A stretch of DNA of 35,142 bases from Flavobacteriaceae bacterium. GTDB taxonomy: Bacteria > Bacteroidota > Bacteroidia > Flavobacteriales > Flavobacteriaceae. The notes below the pieces were generated by a model, which saw only the letters and a program-made list of their open reading frames with translations, was not told the DNA's origin and did no database searches. How positions within the stretch are numbered: the first letter of the stretch is position 1; each line of letters begins with the position of its first letter. Positions 24,206-32,758 of the stretch are shown piece by piece. Location of the stretch: NCBI GenBank assembly GCA_027081505.1, contig JALWKK010000096.1, positions 1 through 35,142 on the forward strand, written 5' to 3'. A program made the position numbers and the translations under genes.

Positions 24206-25759
24206 TCACAAATCAAATTTAATTCCTTGAGCCAGAGGAAGTTCATCTGAATAATTTATAGTATTGGTTTGTCTTCGCATATAAGCTTTCCAAGAGTCAC
24301 TTCCGCTTTCACGACCGCCACCGGTATCTTTTTCGCCACCAAAAGCACCTCCAATCTCGGCTCCGGAGGTTCCGATGTTTACATTTGCTATACCGCAATC
24401 GCTTCCGGCAAAACACAAAAAGCGTTCGGCTTCTTTTATATCATTTGTCATAATTGCCGAAGATAATCCTTGCGCCACACCGTTTTGCAATGCAATGGCG
24501 TTCTCTACTTCACCGCTGTATTTAATTAAATATAAAATTGGCGCAAAAGTTTCATTTTGAACGATTTCGTAATGGTTTTCTACTTCAATAATTGCAGGTT
24601 TTACGTAGCAACCGCTTTCGTAACCTTCACCTTCTAACACGCCTCCTTCTACAATCACATTTCCACCCTCTTCTTTGGCTTTTTCAATTGCCGAAAGGTA
24701 CATTTCGACGGCGTCTTTATCGATTAAAGGACCTACGTGATTGTTTTCGTCTAACGGATTTCCAATTTTAATTTGTTTGTACGCACCTACTATAGCGTCT
24801 TTTACTTTATCATAAACACTTTCGTGAATAATAAGTCTTCTGGTAGAGGTACAGCGTTGTCCGGCTGTTCCTACGGCTCCAAAAACGGCTCCGGGAACCA
24901 CCACTTTTAAATCGGCTGTTGGTGTAATAATAATCGCGTTGTTTCCTCCCAATTCCAAAATCGTTTTACCAAGTCTTTCTGCTACTTTTGCGCCTACAAT
25001 TCTTCCCATACGGGTAGAGCCGGTAGCAGAGATTAACGGCACACGCTTATCTGTTGTCATCATCTCTCCAACTCGATAATCGCCGTTAATAATACAAGAT
25101 ATACCTTCGGGCATATTATTATCTTTTAATACTTCGGCTATAATATTTTGGCAAGCAATAGAACAAAGTGGTGCTTTTTCGGAAGCTTTCCAAACCGTTA
25201 CATCACCACATACCCATGCCAGGGCAGTATTCCAAGACCAAACGGCAACCGGAAAGTTAAACGCAGAAATAATTCCTACAATCCCTAACGGATGCCATTG
25301 CTCACGCATTACGTGACCGGGACGTTCCGATGGTATGGTAAGCCCTGTAAGTTGTCGGGAAAGTCCAACCGCAAAATCACAAATATCTATCATCTCTTGT
25401 ACTTCGCCATATCCTTCTTGAAGTGATTTTCCCATTTCGTACGAAACCAATTGACCCAACGGCTCTTTTAACTCTCTTAGTTTGTTGCCAAATTGTCTAA
25501 CGATTTCTCCTCGAACGGGAGCCGGAACGGCACGCCATTTTAAGAAAGCATCTTGTGCTGTGGCAATAACTCTATCATAGTCTTGTCGTGTGGTAGTTGT
25601 AACCGTACCTATTAGGCTCCCGTTTACCGGAGTATACGACTCGATTATCTTACCATCACCAAACCGGTTGTTTCCGGTTGAAGTCCCTTGATTGTGTTTT
25701 TTTACTCCTAATTTTTCCAGTGCATTTTCAATTCCAAATGCGGTTGCTGTTGTAGCCAT
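24206..25759 (-). CDS. Aldehyde dehydrogenase, ALDH7 (aminoadipate-semialdehyde) type
   Basis: The protein is 517 residues, the usual ALDH length. Key residues: Asn168 in AFNFPVAVWSWN, Lys191 in VWKASEK, Glu269 in ILELGGNNA, catalytic Cys303 in GQRCTSTRR and the late FAPILY motif. The pattern AFNFPVAVWSWNTA, GQRCTSTRRL and GTSGAEIGGAFGGEKDTGGG is that of ALDH7 (antiquitin), which oxidises alpha-aminoadipate semialdehyde to aminoadipate in lysine breakdown and has also been linked to osmotic stress. The genes that would make its substrate are not in view, so the pathway is inferred from family only. It starts at an ATG and is followed by a strong terminator. Confidence 0.93.
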   Translation of the reverse strand: MATTATAFGIENALEKLGVKKHNQGTSTGNNRFGDGKIIESYTPVNGSLIGTVTTTTRQDYDRVIATAQDAFLKWRAVPAPVRGEIVRQFGNKLRELKEPLGQLVSYEMGKSLQEGYGEVQEMIDICDFAVGLSRQLTGLTIPSERPGHVMREQWHPLGIVGIISAFNFPVAVWSWNTALAWVCGDVTVWKASEKAPLCSIACQNIIAEVLKDNNMPEGISCIINGDYRVGEMMTTDKRVPLISATGSTRMGRIVGAKVAERLGKTILELGGNNAIIITPTADLKVVVPGAVFGAVGTAGQRCTSTRRLIIHESVYDKVKDAIVGAYKQIKIGNPLDENNHVGPLIDKDAVEMYLSAIEKAKEEGGNVIVEGGVLEGEGYESGCYVKPAIIEVENHYEIVQNETFAPILYLIKYSGEVENAIALQNGVAQGLSSAIMTNDIKEAERFLCFAGSDCGIANVNIGTSGAEIGGAFGGEKDTGGGRESGSDSWKAYMRRQTNTINYSDELPLAQGIKFDL

Positions 25760-25931
25760 TTTATTTTGTTTTTTTTAAATCTGAATGTAACTACAAAGAT
25801 ACGCATAAGTTCTAAGAAAATAAAAAATGAAATACGAACATTGTTACGGGTTTAACCACAACTTTAGCTATAGTTTTATTAGAAAGAATAATTTGAAGGA
25901 TATTGTATTCGAAATAGCAAACTAATTTCCG

Positions 25932-25939
25932 TATTTTTG
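25932..25939 (+). promoter_or_regulatory. -7 promoter element of the gpsA-like gene
   Basis: TATTTTTG matches TAnnTTTG exactly and lies 21 bases before the ATG at 25961. A TTG at 25903-25905 is 26 bases upstream, slightly further than usual. The position supports the ATG over an in-frame TTG at 25937, which lies inside the element. Confidence 0.6.
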
Positions 25940-25960
25940 ATTTTCAAAAAACATAAAAAT

Positions 25961-26965
25961 ATGACCGCTAAACCTAAATTTGCTGTTTTTGGAGGAGGAA
26001 GTTGGGCAACCGCAATTGTAAAAATGCTTACCGAAAATCTTGACGAAGTAGGCTGGTATATGCGAAGTGTTTATGCAGCAGAGTATATTAAAAAAAACGG
26101 TAATAACCCTAATTATTTAAGTTCGGTTTCTTTTAACAAAAAGCAACTTATAGTTAGTAACGATATTAACGAAATGGTGGCTTATGCAGATTATTTGGTT
26201 TTTGTAATTCCGTCGGCATTTTTATATTCAGAACTCAAAAAACTTACTGTTTCGATAAAAGATAAAGTTATTGTTTCTGCCATTAAGGGAATTGTACCGG
26301 AAAGTAGCCTTATTGTAGGCGATCATTTTTATACACACCATAAAATTCCTTTTGAAGATATTGTGGTTATAACCGGACCTTGCCACGCCGAAGAAGTCGC
26401 TCTGGAGAGACTGTCGTATTTAACCATTGCTTCTGCCGATGCTAAAAAAGCCCAAATTGTTGCTAATAATTTAAGCAGCAACTATATAAAATGCTCCATA
26501 AGTGAAGATATTATAGGTACCGAATATGCCGCTATGCTAAAAAATATTTATGCCATTGCTGCCGGAATTGCACACGGATTAGGTTATGGCGATAATTTTC
26601 AGAGCGTGTTAATGAGCAATGCCATTAGAGAAATGAAACGCTATGTAAAGAAAGTTTATAAAATGAAACGAGATATTAACGGCTCTGCTTATTTAGGCGA
26701 TTTATTGGTTACCGGATACTCGGTTTTTAGTAGAAACCGTATGTTTGGAAATATGATAGGAAAAGGCTACACGGTAAAAAGCGCACAAATGGAAATGAAA
26801 ATGATAGCCGAAGGTTACTACGCTACAAAAAGTGCTTACGAACTCAATGAAAAAAAAGGAGAAAAAAAAGCAAAAACACCCATTATAAATGCCGTTTACG
26901 CTATTTTATACCAAAACAAAGAGCCTAAAAATGTGTTTAAAAAATTAGCAGATAAGTTGAATTAG
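25961..26965 (+). CDS. gpsA: NAD(P)H-dependent glycerol-3-phosphate dehydrogenase (GpsA-like)
   Basis: From the ATG at 25961 the protein is 334 residues, the normal length for GpsA. The Rossmann motif is FGGGSWATAI (residues 10-19). Further family blocks are VFVIPSAFL, SAIKGIV, GPCHAEEVALE, TEYAAMLKNIYAIAAGIAHG (with the active-site Lys) and GDLLVTGYSVFSRNRMFG. GpsA reduces dihydroxyacetone phosphate to sn-glycerol-3-phosphate for phospholipid synthesis in the cytoplasm. Residues such as RSVYAAEYIKKNGNNPNYLS differ somewhat from enterobacterial GpsA but are usual in Bacteroidota. It appears monocistronic; no clear terminator follows. Confidence 0.93.
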   Translation: MTAKPKFAVFGGGSWATAIVKMLTENLDEVGWYMRSVYAAEYIKKNGNNPNYLSSVSFNKKQLIVSNDINEMVAYADYLVFVIPSAFLYSELKKLTVSIKDKVIVSAIKGIVPESSLIVGDHFYTHHKIPFEDIVVITGPCHAEEVALERLSYLTIASADAKKAQIVANNLSSNYIKCSISEDIIGTEYAAMLKNIYAIAAGIAHGLGYGDNFQSVLMSNAIREMKRYVKKVYKMKRDINGSAYLGDLLVTGYSVFSRNRMFGNMIGKGYTVKSAQMEMKMIAEGYYATKSAYELNEKKGEKKAKTPIINAVYAILYQNKEPKNVFKKLADKLN

Positions 26966-27141
26966 TTTTTTTGTTAGGCACTTTCTTGAGTAAGGTCAAA
27001 AATTAGATTTTCTTATTTTTTGAGATCTAATAATCCGGTTAAAATTAAGTTTGTAACTCAATAATCTTTGATTTTTCGGTTTTTTGTTTGATTTTTTAAG
27101 GTTTCCAGTGATATTATTAAAATTATTTTGAGGATAAATTA

Positions 27142-27219
27142 ATACCGAATACAAATTCAATATAGTTCAATTTCAAGTTCTCTCATTGAACTATTTTCAT
27201 TCTGTAACGGCATTAACCA
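27142..27219 (+). repeat. 78-base interspersed repeat, copy 2
   Basis: It aligns without gaps to 24075-24152 with eight mismatches. Its right terminus has decayed (CGGCAT instead of CGGTAT). Like copy 1 it lies downstream of a minus-strand gene. Confidence 0.85.
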
Positions 27220-27237
27220 TTCTAAAATAAAAAATAG

Positions 27238-27268
27238 TTTTGGACTATTTTATATTAAGAACAGGTAT
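27238..27268 (+). repeat. Short interspersed repeat, member B
   Basis: The 31 bases are the inverted counterpart of 19039-19069 with one mismatch. The segment TTGGACTATTTT then ATA...AAC.GGTAT also parallels the 3' half of the 78-base copies, so it is probably a shorter or more diverged member of one family. Confidence 0.8.
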
Positions 27269-27310
27269 AAGTTGCAGTCGCATACAAGATATTCAACCTT
27301 AAAGAGAAAA

Positions 27311-28114
27311 CTAATCTAAATAATAAATATACCCGATGTTTATCCAATATATCCAATCATTGGCTTTATTTTCGGGTACGGGGACACTCCCGTTATTTTC
27401 GAGAGAAGGGTTTAAACCATCTACCCAGTTAGAAAAATAGTATTGCCAACGACTATCCAGCATCAAGTCGCTTAAAGGAGTTAATTTGTAGCGTATTCCT
27501 ACACTCATAACAACAGACCAAGTAGAAGCGCTTTCCTGCTGAAACGCATTCAAATACTTGATAGGTGTTGTAGCAGGTGTATTTAACGGTCCTAATTCTG
27601 AATAAACATCGGGGTCATAACTTACCCAATGGACTCCAAAACTTCCAAAGGGAGCAATTCTATACGCTCCGGCAGCAAAATCTCTAATGCTTAACGGAAA
27701 ATATTCTAATTGCGATCCTATATCAAACACACGGGTCGATCCTTTCATTGCACGAAGTTGATCTGCAAATAACCCTGTTTCTTGTGGCTCTACCCAACGA
27801 CCGAAATGTTCTAATTTTACTTTATAATAATCTATTTCGTTTCTAATTTTAAAATGGTCATTAAAATAGGTGTCTTTTGTGTAGCAATTACAATCTGCCC
27901 TGTAAGAAAAGTTAATGTAATGTATTAAACCAAAAGCAATTGTTGTATTTCCGACATTGGTGTCAAAATTATTTCTTTGACCAAAATCAGAATACATTGC
28001 GAGAGGTCCGGTAATAAAGCCTATCTCGTGTGAGAAGCCAAACTGTGCAAAAATATTCTGTTTTGAAAAGACAAAAAAGAACGATACCAATAGCCAAATT
28101 CTGGTATTCATCAT
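27311..28114 (-). CDS. Outer-membrane-type beta-barrel protein (THC0290_0291-like)
   Basis: The protein is 267 residues with a signal peptide (about residues 1-24, ending IFAQ). The rest is rich in aromatic residues and alternating hydrophobic strands (SHEIGFITGPLAMYSDFG, the late SVGIRYKLTPLSDLMLDSRW, and a final INIGYIYYLD), as expected for a small outer-membrane barrel. I think it belongs to the flavobacterial THC0290_0291 family, whose function is unknown; this is from memory. It is divergent from gdhA and has its own exact -7 element at 28140-28147. Two adjacent ATG codons could start it; the first is used. Confidence 0.7.
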   Translation of the reverse strand: MMNTRIWLLVSFFFVFSKQNIFAQFGFSHEIGFITGPLAMYSDFGQRNNFDTNVGNTTIAFGLIHYINFSYRADCNCYTKDTYFNDHFKIRNEIDYYKVKLEHFGRWVEPQETGLFADQLRAMKGSTRVFDIGSQLEYFPLSIRDFAAGAYRIAPFGSFGVHWVSYDPDVYSELGPLNTPATTPIKYLNAFQQESASTWSVVMSVGIRYKLTPLSDLMLDSRWQYYFSNWVDGLNPSLENNGSVPVPENKANDWIYWINIGYIYYLD

Positions 28115-28139
28115 ATTTTAGGTTTAGATTGAGACGTAA

Positions 28140-28147
28140 CAAATATA
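28140..28147 (-). promoter_or_regulatory. -7 promoter element of the barrel protein gene
   Basis: On the minus strand TATATTTG matches TAnnTTTG exactly, 25 bases before the start codon. A TTG lies 15 bases upstream, a little closer than usual. Confidence 0.6.
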
Positions 28148-28209
28148 TAAAAACTTATTTAACAAGGAAATTTTAAATCGAATTTTATGTTTTTCTGAAA
28201 TTTACACTC

Positions 28210-28236
28210 TTGTTTTTAGATATAGAGTTATATTTG
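28210..28236 (+). promoter_or_regulatory. gdhA: Promoter of gdhA
   Basis: TTG (28210-28212) and TATATTTG (28229-28236, exact match to TAnnTTTG) are separated by 16 bases. The ATG is 44 bases after the -7 element. Together with the opposite element at 28140-28147 it forms a compact divergent promoter region. Confidence 0.65.
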
Positions 28237-28280
28237 CAGACACCTAAATAACGAAAACTTTTTCAGTAAATTATTTTTAA

Positions 28281-29624
28281 ATGAAAGAAAGTATAAAAGC
28301 GTTCATCACTTCAGTTGAAAAGATGAACCCCAACGAGCCTGAATTTATTCAAGCGGTAACCGAAGTAGCAGAAACAGTTATTCCCTTTATTGAGCAAAAT
28401 GAGAAGTATCAAAACAAAAAACTTCTCGAGCGTATGGTTGAACCCGAAAGAGTAATAATGTTTCGCGTCCCGTGGACAGACGATTCCGGAGAAATCCAAA
28501 TAAACAAAGGATACCGAGTACAGTTTAACTCGGCAATTGGTCCTTACAAAGGTGGGCTTCGATTTCACCCGACAGTAAACCTGAGTATTTTAAAATTTTT
28601 AGGCTTTGAACAGGTTTTTAAAAACAGTTTAACCACACTACCAATGGGTGGCGGAAAAGGCGGTTCAAACTTTAATCCAAAAGGGAAAAGCGATGCCGAA
28701 GTAATGCGGTTTTGCCAAAGCTTTATGACCGAATTATCCAAACACGTTGGTGCCGATACCGATGTTCCAGCCGGCGACATTGGCGTAGGAGGAAGAGAAA
28801 TTGGTTACCTTTTCGGACAATACAAACGCTTACGAAATGAATTTACAGGTGTACTTACCGGAAAAGCACTTTCGTACGGCGGATCACTTATTCGTCCCGA
28901 AGCAACCGGATACGGAAATGTATATTTTGCGCAAAATATGTTAGCTACCAGAGGTGAAAGCTTTGAAGGCAAAACCGTAGTAGTTTCCGGTTCGGGCAAC
29001 GTAGCCCAATATGCTACCGAAAAAGCAACACAACTGGGAGGAAAGGTAGTAACCCTATCCGATTCTTCTGGTTACATCTATGATAAAGATGGAATCGACC
29101 AAGAAAAGTTAGACTTTGTTATGCACCTAAAAAATGTAAAACGGGGAAGAATAAAAGAATATGTAACCAAATATCCTTCTGCTCGTTATTTTGAAGGAGA
29201 ACGACCTTGGGGAACACCCTGCGACATTGCATTGCCTTGTGCAACGCAAAATGAACTTAACAAAGAAGAGGCTGAAAATCTTGTTAACAACGGTTGTTTT
29301 TGTGTAGGAGAAGGTGCTAATATGCCCTGTACTCCCGAAGCTATTGAAGTTTTTCAAAACAACAAAATATTATTCTCTCCCGGAAAAGCATCTAACGCAG
29401 GTGGAGTAGCTACTTCGGGATTGGAAATGTCTCAAAATTCACTAAGACTAAGTTGGACAGCCGAAGAAGTAGACCAAAAATTACACACCATAATGAACAA
29501 CATACACGCTGCCTGCTTAAAATACGGAAAAGATGGCGATGGATATGTAGATTACGTAAAAGGAGCCAATATTGCCGGGTTTGTAAAAGTTGCAGATGCA
29601 ATGCTCGCACAAGGAGTTGTATAA
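28281..29624 (+). CDS. gdhA: NADP-type glutamate dehydrogenase
   Basis: The protein is 447 residues, matching the hexameric short-form GdhA. Substrate and catalytic residues are visible: Lys90 in GPYKGGLRFHP, Lys114, Lys126 in PMGGGKGGSNF and Asp166 in PAGDIGVGGREIGY. The nucleotide-binding domain has VVVSGSGNVAQYA followed by TLSDSSGYIY; a Ser at the end of the second strand (rather than an acidic residue) fits NADP(H) use. It makes glutamate from 2-oxoglutarate and ammonia, a main ammonium entry point. It has its own promoter and a strong terminator. Confidence 0.96.
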   Translation: MKESIKAFITSVEKMNPNEPEFIQAVTEVAETVIPFIEQNEKYQNKKLLERMVEPERVIMFRVPWTDDSGEIQINKGYRVQFNSAIGPYKGGLRFHPTVNLSILKFLGFEQVFKNSLTTLPMGGGKGGSNFNPKGKSDAEVMRFCQSFMTELSKHVGADTDVPAGDIGVGGREIGYLFGQYKRLRNEFTGVLTGKALSYGGSLIRPEATGYGNVYFAQNMLATRGESFEGKTVVVSGSGNVAQYATEKATQLGGKVVTLSDSSGYIYDKDGIDQEKLDFVMHLKNVKRGRIKEYVTKYPSARYFEGERPWGTPCDIALPCATQNELNKEEAENLVNNGCFCVGEGANMPCTPEAIEVFQNNKILFSPGKASNAGGVATSGLEMSQNSLRLSWTAEEVDQKLHTIMNNIHAACLKYGKDGDGYVDYVKGANIAGFVKVADAMLAQGVV

Positions 29625-29647
29625 TTTTTTGTGAAAATTTATTTTCT

Positions 29648-29678
29648 AAAAAGGTTGCTTAAAAAAAGCAACCTTTTT
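29648..29678 (+). terminator. Rho-independent terminator after gdhA
   Basis: AAAAAGGTTGCTT (29648-29660) and AAGCAACCTTTTT (29666-29678) pair over 13 bases with a five-base loop, ending in a T-run. It starts 23 bases after the gdhA stop. Confidence 0.93.
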
Positions 29679-29710
29679 GTATTCATATACGGCAATAAAA
29701 ACTATTTTAG
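29677..29710 (+). promoter_or_regulatory. Candidate promoter for porZ-recO
   Basis: TATTTTAG (29703-29710) fits TAnnTTTG at seven of eight positions, with a TTG (29677-29679) 23 bases upstream. The ATG of porZ follows 33 bases later. The TTG lies in the tail of the gdhA terminator, so the two signals are tightly packed. Confidence 0.4.
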
Positions 29711-29743
29711 CATGTTATTTAGATTAATCACATTAACAAATTT

Positions 29744-32029
29744 ATGAAGGAGTTTGCTAATTTTTTCTTTGCTTTTATTATCTCTATAAGTTGTTATTCA
29801 CAAAATTTTGAGGATTCGTGGATTGGATATTTCTCTTATGTCTCTACTAAAGATATTACTCAAGGAAAAGACAAACTCTATGTTGCCGCTGAAAACGCCA
29901 TTTATACTTACGATTTAAGCACACAAGAAATCAACACTATTTCTACCATAAACGGACTTTCCGGTGAAGAAATAACGAGCATTCATTACAGTGAAAACAA
30001 CCGGCTCCTAATAATAGGACACGAAAGCGGTTTGTTTGAAATTATTAAAGATGATGAAGAAAATGTACTTCAAGTTGTAGATATTCTTGAAAAGCCTACT
30101 ATTCCTCCTAACAAAAAACGCATTAATCATTTTAACGAGTACAACAATTTGCTTTACATTTCTACAGAATACGGTATTTCGGTTTATGATTTAGCCACCT
30201 TAGAGTTTGGCGACACCTATTTTATAGGAACTAACGGCGCACAGACAGATGTACAAAAAACTACCGTTAAACCACCATATATTTATGCGGCAACAAGAAT
30301 AGATGGAATTAAAAGGGCAGAAGTGGAAAATTCCAATTTGGTTGACTTTGCAAATTGGACAACGCTTATCGGAATTGGCTTTAGAGGCATTCAATTAGTA
30401 GGAGATAAATTATATGCCGTTGCAAATAACAATAAAATTTATACAGTAAATGATTTAGGTGATGTTACTCAAATAGATAGTTACAATGAAAACATTATCG
30501 ACTTTCAATCCGCTAACAGCCTACTCACTATTACTACCGAAACAACGATAAACACCTACGACGAAAATTACCAATTACTCGCATCAACATCCAATGTTAT
30601 TTCGGGTTTTACGCTTCAGTTACAATCCGGTTTTGCTTTTAATAATAATCAATATCTGGGAACCACAAAAGACGGTTTATTAATTGTTCCTTTCGGAAGC
30701 AATCAAGCACAGCAAATATTACCCGATGGTCCCATCAATAATCATCCTTTTACTTTAGACGCTTCCCCGGGACAACTTTGGGTTGCCTATGGTGATGTAA
30801 CCGTTTCGTACAATCCGTACCCGTTAACCAAAGTAGGAGTAAGCAACCTCAAAGACAATGTTTGGACAAATATACCTTACGAAGAGCTTTTTGATGCTAA
30901 CGATCTGGTAAGAATTCAAATAAACCCCGATAATCCCAATGAAGTATATATGACTTCATTTTTAAAAGGGCTACTTAAAATTGAAAACCAAGCCCCGAGT
31001 ATTCTTTTTAACGAAACCAATACAATAATGGAAATCCCTCAAGGAAACCCGGCTATTGGAATTAGGATTTTCGGATTGGATTACGATAAACAAGGTAATC
31101 TATGGACAGCTCAAGCACTAACCAATGATGCACTGATAAAAATGAGTCCCGGCGGACAATTTCAATCTTTTGACGTTTCAAGTATTATTGATGGGGAAAA
31201 CGAAATTGCTTTTACAGACCTGACTACCAGTAGAGAAGGTTATGTTTTCTTTGGTGCTATAAGAAACGGATTAATCGGATATAATCCCAACGAGGATAAA
31301 TTTAATCTAATTGGTACCGAATCCGGAAATTTACCTTCAAAAGCTATTAGATCCCTAACTTTTGATAAAAACAATACACTTTTTATAGGAACCTTAAAAG
31401 GACTTCGGGTTTTATATAATGTTTCAGGGTTTTTTGAAGATGGTGCAAACACACAAGCAAAACCTATTATTATTAATGATACGGGCGTGGGTGCCGGACA
31501 AGAATTATTATTTGAACAATCTATATCCGATATTCAAATAGACGGGTCAAATAATAAATGGATTGCTACGGCTTCATCAGGAGTTTTTCATTTTACATCA
31601 AATGGTCAAGAAACCCTACACCATTTTACTAAGGATAATTCACCGTTACCATCAAATAATATCCAAGCGGTTGCAATAGACGATTTAAGCGGTGTTGTTT
31701 ATTTTGCTACAAAAAACGGGCTGGTTGCCTATAAAGGTACGGCTACCGCTCCAAGAGATGATTTAAGTAATGTATATGCCTTTCCAAATCCGGTACGACC
31801 CGGATTTACCGGTAATGTAACCATAGATGGACTTACAGAAAATGCCAATGTAAAAATAACCGATATTACAGGAAGTCTTGTTTTTGAAACCACATCTGAA
31901 GGAGGAAGTGTAGTATGGGACACGACAGCTTTTGGAAAATACAAAGTAGCTTCGGGTGTATATTTGGTTTTGGTTTCAACCGAAGATTTATTAGAAACCA
32001 AAGTAACCAAAATAATGATTGTTAGGTAA
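29744..32029 (+). CDS. porZ: Type IX secretion protein PorZ
   Basis: The protein is 761 residues with a signal peptide (residues 1-20, ending CYSQ). The start of the mature part (SWIGYFSYVSTKDITQGKDK) and the repeated propeller strands (KLYVAAENAIYTYDLSTQEI, later GKDGLLIVPFG and FIGTLKGLRVLYN) match PorZ, which has two beta-propellers. The end (about residues 676-761, FPNPVRPGFTGNVTIDGL to MIVR) is a sorting-domain-like module. PorZ is a surface component of the T9SS attachment complex that binds A-LPS and helps anchor cargo. It overlaps recO by one base (TAATG), a link I recall as frequent in Bacteroidota. The FG-GAP protein at 11057 is a likely client of the same system. Confidence 0.9.
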   Translation: MKEFANFFFAFIISISCYSQNFEDSWIGYFSYVSTKDITQGKDKLYVAAENAIYTYDLSTQEINTISTINGLSGEEITSIHYSENNRLLIIGHESGLFEIIKDDEENVLQVVDILEKPTIPPNKKRINHFNEYNNLLYISTEYGISVYDLATLEFGDTYFIGTNGAQTDVQKTTVKPPYIYAATRIDGIKRAEVENSNLVDFANWTTLIGIGFRGIQLVGDKLYAVANNNKIYTVNDLGDVTQIDSYNENIIDFQSANSLLTITTETTINTYDENYQLLASTSNVISGFTLQLQSGFAFNNNQYLGTTKDGLLIVPFGSNQAQQILPDGPINNHPFTLDASPGQLWVAYGDVTVSYNPYPLTKVGVSNLKDNVWTNIPYEELFDANDLVRIQINPDNPNEVYMTSFLKGLLKIENQAPSILFNETNTIMEIPQGNPAIGIRIFGLDYDKQGNLWTAQALTNDALIKMSPGGQFQSFDVSSIIDGENEIAFTDLTTSREGYVFFGAIRNGLIGYNPNEDKFNLIGTESGNLPSKAIRSLTFDKNNTLFIGTLKGLRVLYNVSGFFEDGANTQAKPIIINDTGVGAGQELLFEQSISDIQIDGSNNKWIATASSGVFHFTSNGQETLHHFTKDNSPLPSNNIQAVAIDDLSGVVYFATKNGLVAYKGTATAPRDDLSNVYAFPNPVRPGFTGNVTIDGLTENANVKITDITGSLVFETTSEGGSVVWDTTAFGKYKVASGVYLVLVSTEDLLETKVTKIMIVR

Positions 32030-32748
32030 TGACAGTTACCACTCAAGCTATTGTTCTTTCGAGTATAAAATATGGTGAAGCAGATCTTATTGTTACTTGC
32101 TACACAAAAGACTACGGACTCAAAAAATATATGCTTAAAGGAGTTTTAAAAAGCAAGAAAGGAAAGCTAAGAATTTCGTATTTTCAACCCCTAACCCAAT
32201 TAGAAATAGTAGCAATACATAAAAACAAAGGAACTCTTGAACGTATAAAAGAAGTAAAGATTAGTGCGTCATATAAAACACTTCAAACACAAGTTACAAA
32301 AAGTACGCTGGCTCTGTTTTTGTCCGAAATTTTAAAAACAGCCATTCAGGAGGAAGAAAAAAATACAGACTTGTTTGATTTTCTTTCCCGCTCTTTTATT
32401 TGGTTAGACACGCATAAGCACTTTGCCAATTTTCATATTCTATTTTTATTAAAACTTTCTGCATATCTGGGTTTTTACCCGAAATTGGATAAAACTAACA
32501 ATCAATACTTTAACATTCTGGAAGGAAATTTTCAAGTAAACAGCACCAATTCCTATTGTGTTTCGGGAGAAAAAATAACCTATTTTAAAACCTTCTTCGG
32601 CATAAATTTTGATGAAACACAGCACATAAAACTAACCGGAAAAGTACGATTGGAAATACTTACCTTATTGCTAAGTTATTATCAATTACATTTGGAAGGT
32701 TTTAAAAAACCGAAATCTGTAGATGTGCTTGTCCAAATATTCCGTTAA
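32029..32748 (+). CDS. recO: DNA repair protein RecO
   Basis: The protein is 239 residues. It opens with the OB-fold signature TTQAIVLSSIKYGEADLIVT and YTKDYGLKKYMLKGV, then KGKLRISYFQPLTQLEI, followed by the helical C-terminal part. The zinc-binding cysteines seen in some RecO proteins are not evident. RecO loads RecA on SSB-coated single-stranded DNA with RecR. The start codon overlaps the porZ stop by one base, and the TonB receptor gene begins ten bases after its end, so all three are likely on one transcript. Confidence 0.94.
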   Translation: MTVTTQAIVLSSIKYGEADLIVTCYTKDYGLKKYMLKGVLKSKKGKLRISYFQPLTQLEIVAIHKNKGTLERIKEVKISASYKTLQTQVTKSTLALFLSEILKTAIQEEEKNTDLFDFLSRSFIWLDTHKHFANFHILFLLKLSAYLGFYPKLDKTNNQYFNILEGNFQVNSTNSYCVSGEKITYFKTFFGINFDETQHIKLTGKVRLEILTLLLSYYQLHLEGFKKPKSVDVLVQIFR

Positions 32749-32758
32749 TCATTTCTAT

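Larger units (their letters stand above)
26966..27310. other. Gene-free stretch between convergent genes, with two repeat copies
   Basis: No gene is supported. It contains the second 78-base repeat (27142-27219) and, 18 bases later, a 31-base member of the same family (27238-27268). The remainder is AT-rich without recognisable structure. Confidence 0.7.

Noticed and set aside
23841-24250. Open frames of 63 and 72 codons on the plus strand
   Set aside because: They run through the repeat and terminator and have low-complexity sequence. Between the two repeat copies nearly every difference changes an amino acid, so protein conservation is absent.
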